Below, in pieces: positions 43,538 to 54,696 of a DNA stretch of 64,000 bases; within the stretch, counting starts at the first letter, position 1, and the number at the start of each line of letters is the position of its first letter. A program made the position numbers and the translations under genes. Origin of the DNA: Mactromeris polynyma (lineage: Eukaryota > Mollusca > Bivalvia > Venerida > Mactridae); contig JASFXZ010000038.1 of the NCBI GenBank assembly GCA_032209605.1, positions 3,224,001 through 3,288,000 on the forward strand, written 5' to 3'. The notes under the pieces were generated by a model. It did not search any database. It had not been told where the DNA came from and saw only the letters and a list, made by a program, of their open reading frames with translations.

Positions 43538-46279
43538 AAATACACTGCATCATATTTCTTGGTACATGTTAGTGCTTGTGTAATTTCATACAACTAGCAC
43601 TAGTCTGTGCTTGGATCAATGGGCAGTTAGCAACAACGAAGATGGAGAACGCAATGGATACAGAATACACTGACTCACATTTCTTGGTACATGTTAGTGC
43701 TTGTGTTCTTTCAAATAACTATCACTAGTCTGTGCTTGGACCACTGGGCAGTTAGCAACAAAGAAGATGGAGAACACAATGGTTGCAGAGTACACTGACT
43801 CATATTTCTTGGTAAATGTTATTGCTTGTGTTATTTGTACAACCAGCACTAGTTTGTGCTTGGATCAATGGGCAGTTAGCAACAAAGAAGATGGAGAACG
43901 CAATGGATACATAATACACTGACTCATATTTCGTGGTAAATGTTAGTGCTTGTGTTATTTGTACAACTAGCACTAGCTTGTGCTTGGATCAATGGACAGT
44001 AAGTAACACAATAGATGGAGAATACAATGGTTACAGTATACACTGACTCATAGTTGTTGGTACATGTTAGTGCTTGTGTTATTTGTACAACTAGCACTAG
44101 CTTGTGCTTGGATCAATGGACTGTAAGCAACACAATAGATTGAGATAGATGGTTACAGTATACACTGACTCATATTTCTTGGTACATGTTAGTGCTTGTG
44201 TTATTTCAAACAACTAGCACTAGCCTGTGCTTGGATCAATGGGCAGTTAGCAACAAAGAAGATGGAGAACGCAATGGATACAGAATACACTGAATCATAT
44301 TTCTTGGTACATGTTAGTGCTTGTGTTATTTGTACAACTAGCACTAGCCTGTGCTTGGATCATTGGGCAGTTAGCAACAATGAAGATGGGGGAACACAAT
44401 GGATACAGAATACACTGCATCATATTTCGTGGTACATGTTAGTGCTTGTGTTATTTCAAACAACTAGCACTAGCCTGTGCTTGGATCAATGGGCAGTTAG
44501 CAACAAAGAAGATGGAGAACGCAATGGATACATAATACACTGACTCATATTTCTTGGTAAATGTTAGTGCTTGTGTTATTTGTACAACTAGCACTAGCTT
44601 GTGCTTGGATCAATGGACAGTAAGCAACACAATAGATGGAGAATACAATGGTTACAGTATACACTGACTCATATTTCATGGTACATGTTAGTGCTTGTAT
44701 TATTTGTACAACTAGCACTAGCTTGTGCTTGGATCAATGGACTGTAAGCAACACAATAGATGGAGAACACAATGGATACATAATACACTGACTCATATTT
44801 CTTTGTAAATGTTAGTGCTTGTGTTATTTGTACAACTAGCACTAGTTTGTGCTTGGATCAATGGACTGTAAGCAACACAATAGATTTAGAATACAATGGT
44901 TACAGTATACACTGACTCATATTTCTTGGTACATGTTAGTGCTTGTGTTATTTCAAACAACTAGCACTAGCTTGTGCTTGGATCAATGGACAGTAAGCAA
45001 CAAAGAAAATGGAGAACGCAATGGATACAGAATACACTGACTCATATTTCTTTGTACATGTTAGTGCTTGTGTTATTTGTACAACTTGCACTAGTCTGTG
45101 CTTGGATCAATGGACTGTAAGCAACACAATAGATGGAGAACACAATGGATACAGAATACACTGACTCATATTTCTTGGTAAATGTTAGTGCTTGTGTTAT
45201 TTGTACAACTAGCACAAGCTTGTGCTTGGATCAATGGACAGTTAGCAACAAAGAAGATGGAGAACGCAATGGTTACAGTATACACTGACTCATATTTCTT
45301 GGTACATGTTAGTGCTTGTGTTATTTGTACAACTAGCACTAGCTTGTGCTTGGATCAATGGACTGTAAGCAACACAGTAAATTGAGAATACAATGGTAAC
45401 AGTATACACTGACTCATATTTCTTGGTACATGTTAGTGCTTGTGGTATTTCAAACAACTAGCACTAGCCTGTGCTTGGATCAATGGGCAGTTAGCAACAA
45501 AGAAGACGGAGAACGCAATGGATACAGAATACACTGACTCATATTTCTTGGTACATGTTAGTGCTTGTGTTATTTCATACAACTAGCACTAGCCTGTGCT
45601 TGGATCAATGGGCAGTTAGCAACAAAGGAGAAGGAGAACACAATGAATACAGAATACACTGACTCATATTTCTTGGTACATGTTAGTGCTTGTGTTATTT
45701 CGTACAACTAGCACTAGCCTGTGCTTGGATCAATGGGCAGTTAGCAACAAAGAAGAAGGAGAACACAATGAATACAGAATACACTGACTCATATTTCTTG
45801 GTACATGTTAGTGCTTGTGTTATTTCATACAACTAGCACTAGCCTGTGCTTGGATCAATGGGCAGTTAGCAACAAAGAAGAAGGAGAACACAATGAATAC
45901 AGAATACACTGACTCATATTTCTTGGTACATGTTAGTGCTTGTGTTATTTCATACAACTAGCACTAGCCTGTGCTTGGATCAATGGGCAGTTAGCAACAA
46001 AGAAGATGGAGAACACAATGAATACAGAATACACTGACTCATATTTCTTGGTACATGTTAGTGCTTGTGTTATTTGTACAACTAGCACTAGCCTGTGCTT
46101 GGATCAATGGACAGTTAGAAACAAAGAAGATGGAGAACGCAATGGATACAGAATACACTGACTCATATTTCTTGGTACATGTTAGTGCTTGTGTTATTTC
46201 ATACAACTAGCACTAGCCTGTGCTTGGATCAATGGACAGTTAGCAACACAGAAGAAGGAGAACGCAATTGATACATAAT

Positions 46280-46790
46280 ACACTGACTCATATTTCTTGG
46301 TACATGTTAGTGATTGTGTTATTTCGTACAACTAGCACTAGCTTGTGCTTGGATCAATGGACAGTAAGCAACACAATAGATGGAGAATACAATGGTTACA
46401 GTATACACTGACTCATATTTCTTGGTACATGTTAGTGCTTGTGTTATTTCGTACAACTAGCACTAGCTTGTGCTTGGATCAATGGACAGTTAGCAACACA
46501 ATAGATGGAGAATACAATGGTTACAGTATACACTGACTCATATTTCTTGGTACATGTTAGTGATTGTGTTATTTCGTACAACTAGCACTAGCTTGTGCTT
46601 GGATCAATGGACAGTAAGCAACACAATAGATGGAGAATACAATGGTTACAGTATACACTGACTCATATTTCTTGGTACATGTTAGTGCTTGTGTTATTTC
46701 GTACAACTAGCACTAGCTTGTGCTTGGATCAATGGACAGTAAGCAACACAATAGATGGAGAATACAATGGTTACAGTATACACTGACTCA
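46280..46790. repeat. Recent expansion of a 250-bp satellite dimer
   Basis: Monomers of the tttcgtacaac class repeat here as an almost perfect dimer. Segments beginning at 46345 and 46595 are the same apart from isolated bases, at an offset of exactly 250 bp. The two members differ by tagtgattgtg against tagtgcttgtg. This class is rare elsewhere in the window, so it appears to be a local amplification. Confidence 0.75.
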
Positions 46791-47688
46791 TATTTTTTGG
46801 TACATGTTAGTGCTTGTGTTATTTCGTACAACTAGCACTAGCCTGTGCTTGGATCATTGGGCAGTTAGCAACATCGAAGATGGGGGAACACAATGGATAC
46901 AGAATACACTGACTCATATTTCTTGGTAAATGTTAGTACTTGTGTTATTTGTACAACTAGCACTAGCTTGTGCTTGGATCAATAGACTGTAAGCAACACA
47001 ATAGATTGAGAATACAATGGTTACAGTATACACTGACTCATATTTTTTGGTACATGTTAGTGCTTGTGTTATTTCGTACAACTAGCACTAGCTTGTGCTT
47101 GGATCAATGGACAGTAAGCAACACAATAGATGGAGAATACAATTGTTACAGAATACACTGACTCCTATTTCTTGGTACATGTTAGTGCTTGTGTTATTTC
47201 ATACAACTAGCACTAGTCTGTGCTTGGATCAATGGGCAGTTAGCAACAACGAAGATGGGGGAACACAATGGATACAGAATACACTGACTCACATTTCTTG
47301 GTACATGTTAGTGCTTGTGTTATTTCGTACAACTAGCACTAGCTTGTGCTTGGATCAATGGGCAGTTAGCAACAAAGAAGATGGAGAAACACAATGGATA
47401 AATAATGCACTGACTCACATTTCTTTGTACATATTAGTGCTTGTGTTATTTCATACAACTAGCACTAGTCTGTGCTTGGATCAATGGGCAATTAGCAACA
47501 ACGAAGACGGGGGAACACAATGGATACATAATGCACTGACTCACATTTCTTTGTACATGTTAGTGCTTGTGTTATTTCAAACAACTAGCACTAGCCTGTG
47601 CTTGGATCTATGGGCAGTTAGCAACAAAGAATATGGAGAACAGAATGGCTACATTATACACTGTCTCATATTTCTTGGTACATGTTAG

Positions 47689-48512
47689 AGCTTGTGATAT
47701 TTCGTACAACTAGCACTAGCTTGTGCTTAGAGCAATGGACAGTTAGCAACACAATAGATGGAGAATACAATGGTTACAGTATACACTGACTAATATTTCT
47801 TGGTACATGTTAGTGCTTGTGTTATTTAATACAACTAGCACTAGCTTGTGCTTGGATCAATGGACAATTAGCAACAAAAAAGATGGAGAACATGATGGAA
47901 ATGGAATAAAACGCTTCATATGCCTTAGTACATGTTAGTGCTTGTGTTATTTCGTACAACTAGCACTAGCTTGTGCTTGGATCAATGGACGGTAAGCAAT
48001 ACAATAGATGGAGAATACAATGGGTACTGTATACACTGACTCACATTTCTTGGTACATGTTAGTGACTGTGTTATTTCGTACAACTAGCACTAGCCTGTG
48101 CTAGGATCAATGGGCAGTTGGCAACAACATAGATGGAGAATACAATGGTTACATAATACACTGACTCGATGGGGGAACACAATGGATACAGAATAAACTG
48201 ACTCATATGTCTTGGTACATGTTAGTGCTTGTGTTATTTCATACAACTAGCACTAGCCTGTGCTTGGATCAATGAGCAGTTAGCAACAAAATTGATGGGG
48301 GAGCACAATGGTTACAGAATACACTGACTCATATGTCTTGTCACATGTTAGTGCTTGTGTTATTTCGTACAACTAGCACTAGCCTGTGCTTGGATCATTG
48401 GGCAGTTAGCAACAACGTAGATGGAGAATATAATGGTTACATAATTCACTGCTTCATATTTATTGGAACATGTTAGTGCTTCTGTTATTTCGTACAACTA
48501 GCACTAGCCTGT
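47689..48512. repeat. Degenerate right edge of the satellite array
   Basis: Monomers here carry many more private changes than those inside the array, for example gagcttgtgatatttc, ctaggatcaatggg and ctgttatttcgtac. One is internally shortened: actcgatgggggaacac near 48165. The array stops inside a monomer at gcactagcctgt. The last monomers of arrays are usually the most divergent because they are rarely corrected by unequal exchange. Confidence 0.8.
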
Positions 48513-48536
48513 AGAAGCCAAAAACGCATTTATAAA

Positions 48537-48631
48537 TAAGTGGTAACACGAATCTTAAGTGGATTTTGCGAACTTGTGTTATTAAGTAACATAATAAGTG
48601 GTCAACTAGATAAGATTCGTGTTACCACTTA
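48537..48631. repeat. Perfect 21-bp inverted repeat with 53-bp loop
   Basis: Positions 48537-48557 and 48611-48631 are exact reverse complements; the core is ggtaacacgaatct on the left and agattcgtgttacc on the right. Related sequence (taacacgaat, ggttaacacgaa) recurs near 48729 and 48780. It lies 25 bp after the satellite ends. It may be the terminus of a small DNA transposon or a foldback remnant. No transposase and no clear target duplication were seen. Confidence 0.75.
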
Positions 48632-49060
48632 AATCTAGTGTAATACATCATATAAAGGTAAAAGAGGTGGCAGTTCTGGGCACTTTCAAGCCTGTTTCTA
48701 GTTTTATGATATTTATCTTACCGAAAATGTAACACGAATATTAACTAGATAGCTAGATAATTATCGTAATAATTAAGTGGTTAACACGAAACAATTCGCG
48801 AATGCTATCATGCTACCTGTTGGCAGTAATATGCCACCATAGGCTATGAAATGTTAAAGCAATATTTTTGAAATGTTGTCTGATAAATATATGGGAAAGT
48901 CATAATTTTCCAAACCAGAATGGCTCAAATATTTCTATCAAACAACAACTAAGCGAACTGGTTTTCTATTCTTAATTATTTAAGTAAATGTACATTTTAT
49001 AGATTAATTAAAACTAAGTTTAAGAATTATTTAGTAACAAGAGATGTTTGTAAAACATTT

Positions 49061-49262
49061 GACCCCGTGACCCCAAAATCAATTGGGTTCCTCTGCTACC
49101 CAATACTAATGTGTTGACCAAGTTTGAGTATGATAGGTCAAAGTGTTCTTGAGTTATTGATCGGGAACGAAAAGATTACGGACGGACCGACCGACCGACG
49201 GTCATACCGACCGACCGAATTGTGCAAACCAATATGCCCTCTCTTCTTCGAAGGGGGGCATA
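49061..49262 (+). repeat. Bivalve-type dispersed repeat
   Basis: The sequence runs from gaccccgtgaccccaaaatc through accaagtttgagtatgatag and cttgagttattgatcggga, then a GACC-type microsatellite (49182-49219), and ends in cttcttcgaaggggggcata. I recognise this arrangement as a high-copy repeat in bivalve genomes. I cannot name the family with certainty. The 71-codon minus-strand frame across it is incidental. Confidence 0.6.
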
Positions 49263-49841
49263 AAAAATCCACCAAAGTATTTAAGATATATGATCAAGTT
49301 TAGGGTCAGAAATAATCGACTTCCGGTAGAAAAAATAATCTTGGAAGGATGGAGTCGAATTTGATTTGTGAAATTGTCGTTTATGTGAAAAAAATTGTAT
49401 TTGGTGACGTATTTCACTATCTACTTGAATGTGGTCACTTCAGCGATTCCAGAATAAAATACGCCCCTAAAACCTTTATCGTCACGCTAACATATTAAAA
49501 TTTCAATTACTCATGGACCAATTCGTTAATAACATAATACAAACTAGGAAAATGTGTGTGCTCATTAAAGAAATTTGTAAATTTAAATAAATGCCAGACT
49601 TAAACATTCGAAAATAACTTATTTTTCTTGTGGACATATTTTCAACAAAATTATAATAAAAATAATACCTTCTCCCGGAATATTTGTATATTATGTATGT
49701 ATTCTACAATTGTATTTCTTGTGCCTGATGCATTGCTTTTCTTATTGTAACTGCCTCTTTACCATGCATTGTATTAGTATTCTGTATATTATGTACTCAT
49801 GTTTTTCATGACGAGAAATGTAAATAAACTGATCTGGTTCT
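49263..49841. other. AT-rich intergenic stretch, nothing recognised
   Basis: There is no convincing open frame, RNA gene or repeat between the dispersed repeat and the minisatellite. The sequence is AT-rich with short homopolymer runs. Confidence 0.5.
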
Positions 49842-51229
49842 GAATGAGCGGTTGGTGTGTTCGGAATGAGCGATTGGTGTATGACAACACTTCTGAATGA
49901 GGGGTTGATGTGCTCGGAATGAGCGGTTGGTGTATGACAACACTTCTGAATGAGGGGTTGATGTGCTCGGAATGAGCGGTTGGTGTATGACAACACTTCT
50001 GTCTGAGGGGTTGATGTGCTCGGAATGAGCGGTTGGTGTATGACAACACTTCTGCCTGAGGGGTTGATGTGCTCGGAATGAGCGGTTGGTGTATGACAAC
50101 ACTTCTGCATGAGGGGTTGGTGTGCTCGGAATGAGCGGTTGGTGTATGACAACACTTCTGCATGAGAGGTTGATGTGCTCGGAATGAGCGGTTGGTGTAT
50201 GACAACACTTCTGCATGAGGGGTTGATGTGCTCGGAATGAGCGGTTGGTGTATGACAACACTTCTGCATGAGGGGTTGATGCGCTCGGAATGAGCGGTTG
50301 GTGTATGACAACACTTCTGCATGAGGGGTTGGTGTGTTCGGAATGAGCGGTTGGTGTATGACAACACTTCTGCATGAGGGGTTGATGTGCTCGGAATGAG
50401 CGGTTGGTGTATGACAACACTTCTGCATGAGGGGTTGATGTGCTCGGAATGAGCGGTTGGTGTATGACAACACTTCTGCATGAGGGGTTGATGTGCTCGG
50501 AATGAGCGGTTGGTGTATGACAACACTTCTGAATGAGCGGTTGGTGTGTTCGGAATGAGCGGTTGGTGTATGACAACACTTCTGCATGAGGGGTTGATGT
50601 GCTCGGAATGAGCGGTTGGTGTATGACAACACTTCTGCATGAGGGGTTGATGTGCTCGGAATGAGCGGTTGGTGTATGACAACACTTCTGCATGAGGGGT
50701 TGATGTGCTCGGAATGAGCGGTTGGTGTATGACAACACTTCTGCATGAGGGGTTGATGTGCTCGGAATGAGCGGTTGGTGTATGACAACACTTCTGCATG
50801 AGGGGTTGATGTGTTCGGAATGAGCGGTTGGTGTATGACAACACTTCTGCATGAGGGGTTGATGTGCTCGGAATGAGCGGTTGGTGTATGACAACACTTC
50901 TGCATGAGGGGTTCATGTGCTCGGAATGAGCAGTTGGTGTATGACAACACTTCTGCATGAGGGGTTGATGTGCTCGGAATGAGCGGTTGGTGTATGACAA
51001 CACTTCTGCATGAGGGGTTGATGTGCTCGGAATGAGCGGTTGGTGTATGACAACACTTCTGCATGAGGGGTTGATGTGCTCGGAATGAGCGGTTGGTGTA
51101 TGACAACACTTCTGCATGAGGGGTTGATTTGTTATATATGGTTCTGAACGAGCGGTTGGTGTATGACAACACTTCTGCCTGAGGGGTTGATTTGTTATAT
51201 ATGGTTCGGAATGAGCTGTTGGTGTATGA
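49842..51229 (-). repeat. 53-bp minisatellite, minus strand open in all three frames
   Basis: About 26 copies of a 53-bp unit are present. The landmark atgacaacacttct falls at 49881, 49934, 49987 and 50040, exactly 53 bp apart. Each unit has two related halves, gaatgagcggttggtgt and gcatgaggggttgatgt. Both edges have degenerate units; the last two contain tttgttatatatgg. Because 53 is not a multiple of three and the minus strand lacks stops in any register, three overlapping minus-strand frames of 476, 490 and 363 codons exist (about 49742-51261). All three cycle through the same 53-residue peptide repeat containing HTPTAHSEH, SCRSVVIHQPLIP and AEVLSYTNRSFRAHQPL. I do not recognise a protein family. 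A tandem repeat without coding function is the simplest reading. Confidence 0.9.
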
Positions 51230-51284
51230 AAATTTGGATATAATAGAACAAGTTCATACATTTTTTTTACGTTCTATTATTAAG

Positions 51285-51925
51285 ACCCGAAAGAGTACTC
51301 CTCGATATATGCATACGCCGAGCTTGGACGCTATCCTATCGAAATTATCATTAAGTCCCGGATGATTGGGTTCTGGAAAAATTTAATCTCTAGTAATTCA
51401 AAAAAATAGTTTTTGTGTTACCAACATACGCTACAATATACAAACAACTTTAAATGGGGAGCACATATAAAACATATCTTAGATTCAACAGGAAATTCGC
51501 AAGTATGGATACACCAAAATATTGTTATAAGCGAGCATATACGTAAAGTAGTCAAACAAACTTTAATTGATCAAATCATGCAAGACTGGTCAACAAAACT
51601 CGATACTTCTAGTAAAGGTACTATCTATCGTAGCTTTAAAGACAGCGTTGTTTTTGAAGATTATCTCAATTTACTCCCTACCTCTCAACGTATTTCTTTA
51701 ATTCAATTTCGTACAGGGAACCATAGATTCCCAATAGAAACTGGTCGAGGGGGACAATCATATATATCCCAAGAAAATCGTAAATGTTCACTTTGCTGTA
51801 CAAATGCCATAGGTGACGACTTTCATTATTTACTAGTTTGTACTCATTTCACGGATTTGCGAGTTCAATTAATCCCAAAGAAATATTTTGAAAGACCTAA
51901 TATTTTGAAAGACCTAATATTTTGA
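51285..51925 (+). pseudogene. LINE (non-LTR retrotransposon) 3' fragment, frameshifted
   Basis: Joining of frames was judged by eye. One frame shows KTRKSTPRYM, the next AELGRYPIEII and KSRMIGFWKNL, and a third, open from 51410 to 51925, contains FKWGAHIKHIL, LIQFRTGNHRFPIETGRG and a zinc-finger-like C-x2-C-x9-H-x4-C motif (CSLC...FHYLLVC). ELGRYP, the FW segment, the RTGNHR block and the terminal Cys/His motif together are typical of the C-terminal part of reverse-transcriptase proteins in invertebrate LINEs. At least two frameshifts (near 51315 and 51418) and the lack of all upstream RT and endonuclease sequence make it a 5'-truncated dead copy. The last open frame has no ATG at its start. 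The clade is not assigned. Confidence 0.75.
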
Positions 51926-51945
51926 AAGACCTAATATTTTCAAAT
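51882..51945 (+). repeat. 17-bp tandem triplication at the LINE 3' end
   Basis: The unit aatattttgaaagacct is present three times, followed by a partial fourth copy (aatattttcaaat). It overlaps the final codons and stop of the LINE frame. Confidence 0.85.
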
Positions 51946-51954
51946 TTAATGGCA

Positions 51955-52540
51955 CAGTCACACTTTAACGTATAGCAGTAACTTATGCCGACGTATGAGA
52001 ATTTTCACCAACACGCTGGTGTACGTTGCCATAAGTTACGGGTAGGTTTGGTATAAGTTGTATACGCTAAAAGCACGCTGGTATAAGCTGGCATACGTTG
52101 TTATAAGCAGAGGCCGAAATATTTGTTTGTGCATGCACAAATTTTTGGGCGTATGCCGACGTCCTCTTCATAGGTTATGCATACGTTAGGCATACTCTAG
52201 CCATACGCTAAGTACGTTACAGGTAGGTTACTCATACCTCGAGATACGCTAAGTACGTTAGAGGTAGTTTACTCATACGTCGAGATACGTTGGCATGAAG
52301 CTCGCTAACTACAGTATGAATGCGGTAATGTAGAGACCGGCGCCGTATTTACGTAGAACGTCACGTGATCGTCGGTAACACTCCGAGTGCGCTGCGCATA
52401 GGTTTATCATAAGTTACTCATACGTTGGGCATAAGTCGAGAACGCTGGACATACGCTGGTCATACGCTGTGATACGCTGCCATAAGTTATATATAAGTTA
52501 GTGATAGGTTACTTATAGGTTAGACGTACGATAAAAAATA
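51955..52540. repeat. Tract of degenerate atacgct / ataagtta motifs
   Basis: The stretch is dense in short related words: catacgctggtcatacgct, gccataagttac, ggcatacgttg, gataggttac and others, spaced about 10-20 bp apart in varying order. It is less AT-rich than its surroundings, contains no open frame, and starts with ggcacagtcacacttt, which could be a transposon end. No matching inverted end was found at the other side. Confidence 0.6.
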
Positions 52541-53393
52541 AGCCCTACTAAATAAACAGATTTGCAAAATACGTCCGATTAGTCATGAACGCCTTTAAGC
52601 GGATTTACCGTTGCCCACACTACAAAAATAAATGAATACACTACAAGTAAAAGTATCTCGTGTCTTTTATAACCAATGGAATAATACGCAACTAACTAAT
52701 ACATAAATTTATTAAACGAATCATTAAAGCTTAATTCATCTAAAATCCCAGCTGTACCATAAATCTATATTTTAACAATCATCAACAGTTTCCTATACTA
52801 CGTTACATTATTGATAGTAAAATGTGTAAAATGTGTTCCATGTGCAATGTTTTAAAATATTTCATTCATTAAATTTGTAAAATCACTAGGCCATACAAAT
52901 TGTAAGGATGATCCTATGCAGTGGATCCACGTGCTACATGATTCTATCTTAGTTTTAATCAATGCATTTATTTGTGTAGCTCGACTTTATTATCTCTTCA
53001 GTAACAACAATAGCAAAAACCATTGTAATACTAAATTTAGCACATATTGTTATAGGAACCTGTTGTATATACTTTAAATATCTTATATTGTTTGAAGTAC
53101 AAACTGTAAATATGTCCCATAGATACCTGGCACATGATTTTTCATAATGATTTTTCATACACACTTTTTTTTTCTTTGTAAAATTTAATAAGGAATCGCA
53201 ATCCCCACCAAGTTAAAAAAATGTTAAAAATTTAATCACCATCCAATAAACAAAATTGTCTTTTTATTTCAAAATACATGTTTTTGATACGACACAAGTA
53301 TATAAATAAAACGTGACATGTAAAGGTTTTACTGCGTTCTATAATTTGACAAACAAAGATATTCATTTAAAAAACAACCAATTTGGATAATAA
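52541..53393. other. AT-rich intergenic stretch, nothing recognised
   Basis: Only short frames are present, including a 69-codon minus-strand one at 52955-53164 that has no recognisable motifs. No repeat or RNA gene was seen. Confidence 0.5.
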
Positions 53394-53789
53394 TTAAGTT
53401 TGAACGTCGTTAGCAAGAAGAGAGGCGAGTGATGAGTATCTCTCCTTCAATACGTCGATACAAATCCGGTACGTTTGGGGAGAACTGATGCGTTTTCCGT
53501 GAGACAGTACACACAAACAATGATTAGAAGGTTGATGTCTACATCGAGGACTGAACAGCAGAGCCAATGGGAGTAGCATATCGTTATATATCCTGGTACA
53601 GAAGCGGAAGACGTGATCATTATGTACAGTGAGACTGGTTTCTGGGAATTTAGTGGCGAGAAACCAGCTCTTGGGGGAGAAGCGCAAACATGGATGGATA
53701 TTTGAAATGTGGAACAGGTATGAAGATAAAGAATAAAGATGTGTACAACTGTTAATTAAAATGTTCTCAATGACTTTAAATGTCCTCAA
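53394..53789 (-). other. Unrecognised 131-codon open frame
   Basis: This frame is open on the minus strand and less AT-rich than its flanks, which makes it stand out slightly. The codon at its 5' end is TTG rather than ATG. The peptide (internal motifs VHNDHVFRFCTRIYNDM and SLASLLANDVQT) matches no family I know. It could be an exon of a minus-strand gene, a relic of a retroelement or chance. Confidence 0.2.
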
Positions 53790-54688
53790 ATTAAATCATC
53801 CATGATTGTAGTCCTTGTTTATATCGATGATTAGATTAATATCAGCTATTTCATTGTATTATTCTTACTTTACTGCATATCCTTATCTGTTTTCAATACT
53901 TGATTTTAAAATGTGTTTTATACCAGATGTGCTATAAGCTATATATCCCATGTTCATTAATTGTTAAAACCATTGTTATAAGCTCAATCATTTCTGTGTT
54001 ATATTTTGTTGTTTATTAATACAATAGTACAAGTTTAACATGTTAGAGATGGGCATGATTATAAATCCGTTACACGTTTAAATTGTAAACTTGTATGAAA
54101 ATATAATCCTTCACGTAAGCCTACCAGTACCCTATCAGCGACTTATGTCAATATTTTACTGAATTAAAAGATATCGGATATAAGAACAAACACAGTATGG
54201 AGTTGTTACAGTCCAGTGTACAGTTGATGACAGTCGTCTTTGCAATCTTCACAATCTTACCTGAAACGCACCAAATCGTCATAATAAGCAAGGGATAATT
54301 ATCATCATGTATGATACACTACACTTAAATTTCACACAGTAGTTTTCTCAAATAATTACAGAGATCAGGTGATAGCAACCGAAAATAACATATTAAATGA
54401 AATCCATATAATTATATTCTTATATGTGGTACGCTTCGTCTTAAAATGGTACGCTTCGTCCTGCATCGGAAGAATTTTGTTTAGGTCTGGTCTAATTTGA
54501 AATAGACGAAATAATTATTAAAGTGCAATATAAATTACAACTGAAGTTTTGTAATGATTCCGACATTAACCCTATCATATTGTTAGATTAAATTTGTTCT
54601 AACAATTTCCTAAAATATTTCATATTGATAAAAATGCAAACTAAAATATTTATAAATTAAATTCGTTCGTATTTGATTGATTTCCAAA
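53790..54688. other. Upstream flank of GET4
   Basis: This is AT-rich sequence without a recognisable gene. A short direct repeat, tggtacgcttcgtc, occurs twice near 54427-54460. No TATA box stands at a convincing distance from the GET4 start, in keeping with a TATA-less housekeeping promoter. Confidence 0.4.
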
Positions 54689-54696
54689 ATGGCGGC
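54685..54696 (+). promoter_or_regulatory. Near-match TISU / YY1 element over the GET4 start codon
   Basis: The sequence caaaatggcggc matches the TISU consensus SAASATGGCGGC at 11 of 12 positions; the fourth base is A instead of C or G. TISU elements combine a YY1 binding site with the start codon of genes that have very short 5' untranslated regions, and they support cap-proximal initiation. An in-frame TGA at 54674-54676 shows the ATG at 54689 is the first possible start. The transcription start site is not visible from sequence. Confidence 0.6.

Larger units (their letters stand above)
1..48512. repeat. Satellite array of 124-125 bp monomers with embedded spacer segments
   Basis: Direct reading shows the motifs ttcttggtacatgttagtgc, actagcactagc and ggatcaatgg recurring every 124-125 bp from the first base to 48512. 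Monomers fall into recognisable classes. Those with tttcatacaac, tttcaaacaac or tttcgtacaac are 125 bp, and those with tttgtacaac are 124 bp. They also differ in the aagaagatggagaacgc, aagaagaaggagaacac and acaatagatggagaatac blocks. In places two classes alternate and give a 250-bp dimer, for example at 300-960. After subtracting the spacer segments, about 41-42 kb of monomers remain, roughly 330 copies. The left end is cut by the window. Neither 124 nor 125 is a multiple of three, so open frames here shift register and are not expected to be coding. No CENP-B-box-like motif was seen. A centromeric or other heterochromatic role is possible but not shown. Confidence 0.97.

Noticed and set aside
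2221..46929. Dozens of 60-115 codon frames with signal-peptide-like starts (MLVLVLFVQLA...)
   Set aside because: These are repeat shadows of the monomer. They start and stop at the same monomer positions, exist on both strands, and end because the 124/125-bp unit shifts frame.
47095..47688. 197-codon plus-strand open frame
   Set aside because: It is the satellite read through five monomers whose lengths happen to keep the frame open. It repeats peptide shadows such as WYMLVLVLF and TSTSLCLDQW seen throughout the array, and has no unique sequence.
1..48512. CRISPR-like array
   Set aside because: Repeats are directly contiguous with no unique spacers between them, and the host is an animal.
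49806..50897. Overlapping 363-codon minus-strand frame as a gene
   Set aside because: It is one of three equivalent registers of a 53-bp minisatellite. There is nothing to favour one frame and no unique N- or C-terminal domain.
51413..51925. Intact 170-residue protein gene
   Set aside because: The frame begins just after a TAG and has no ATG at its start. Upstream homologous LINE sequence lies in other frames, so it is a fragment.
54181..54300. Small plus-strand frame starting atggagttgttacag, and a donor-like ctgaaac/gtaag site on the minus strand near 54261
   Set aside because: The frame is too short and unsupported. The splice-like site has no matching exon that I could define.
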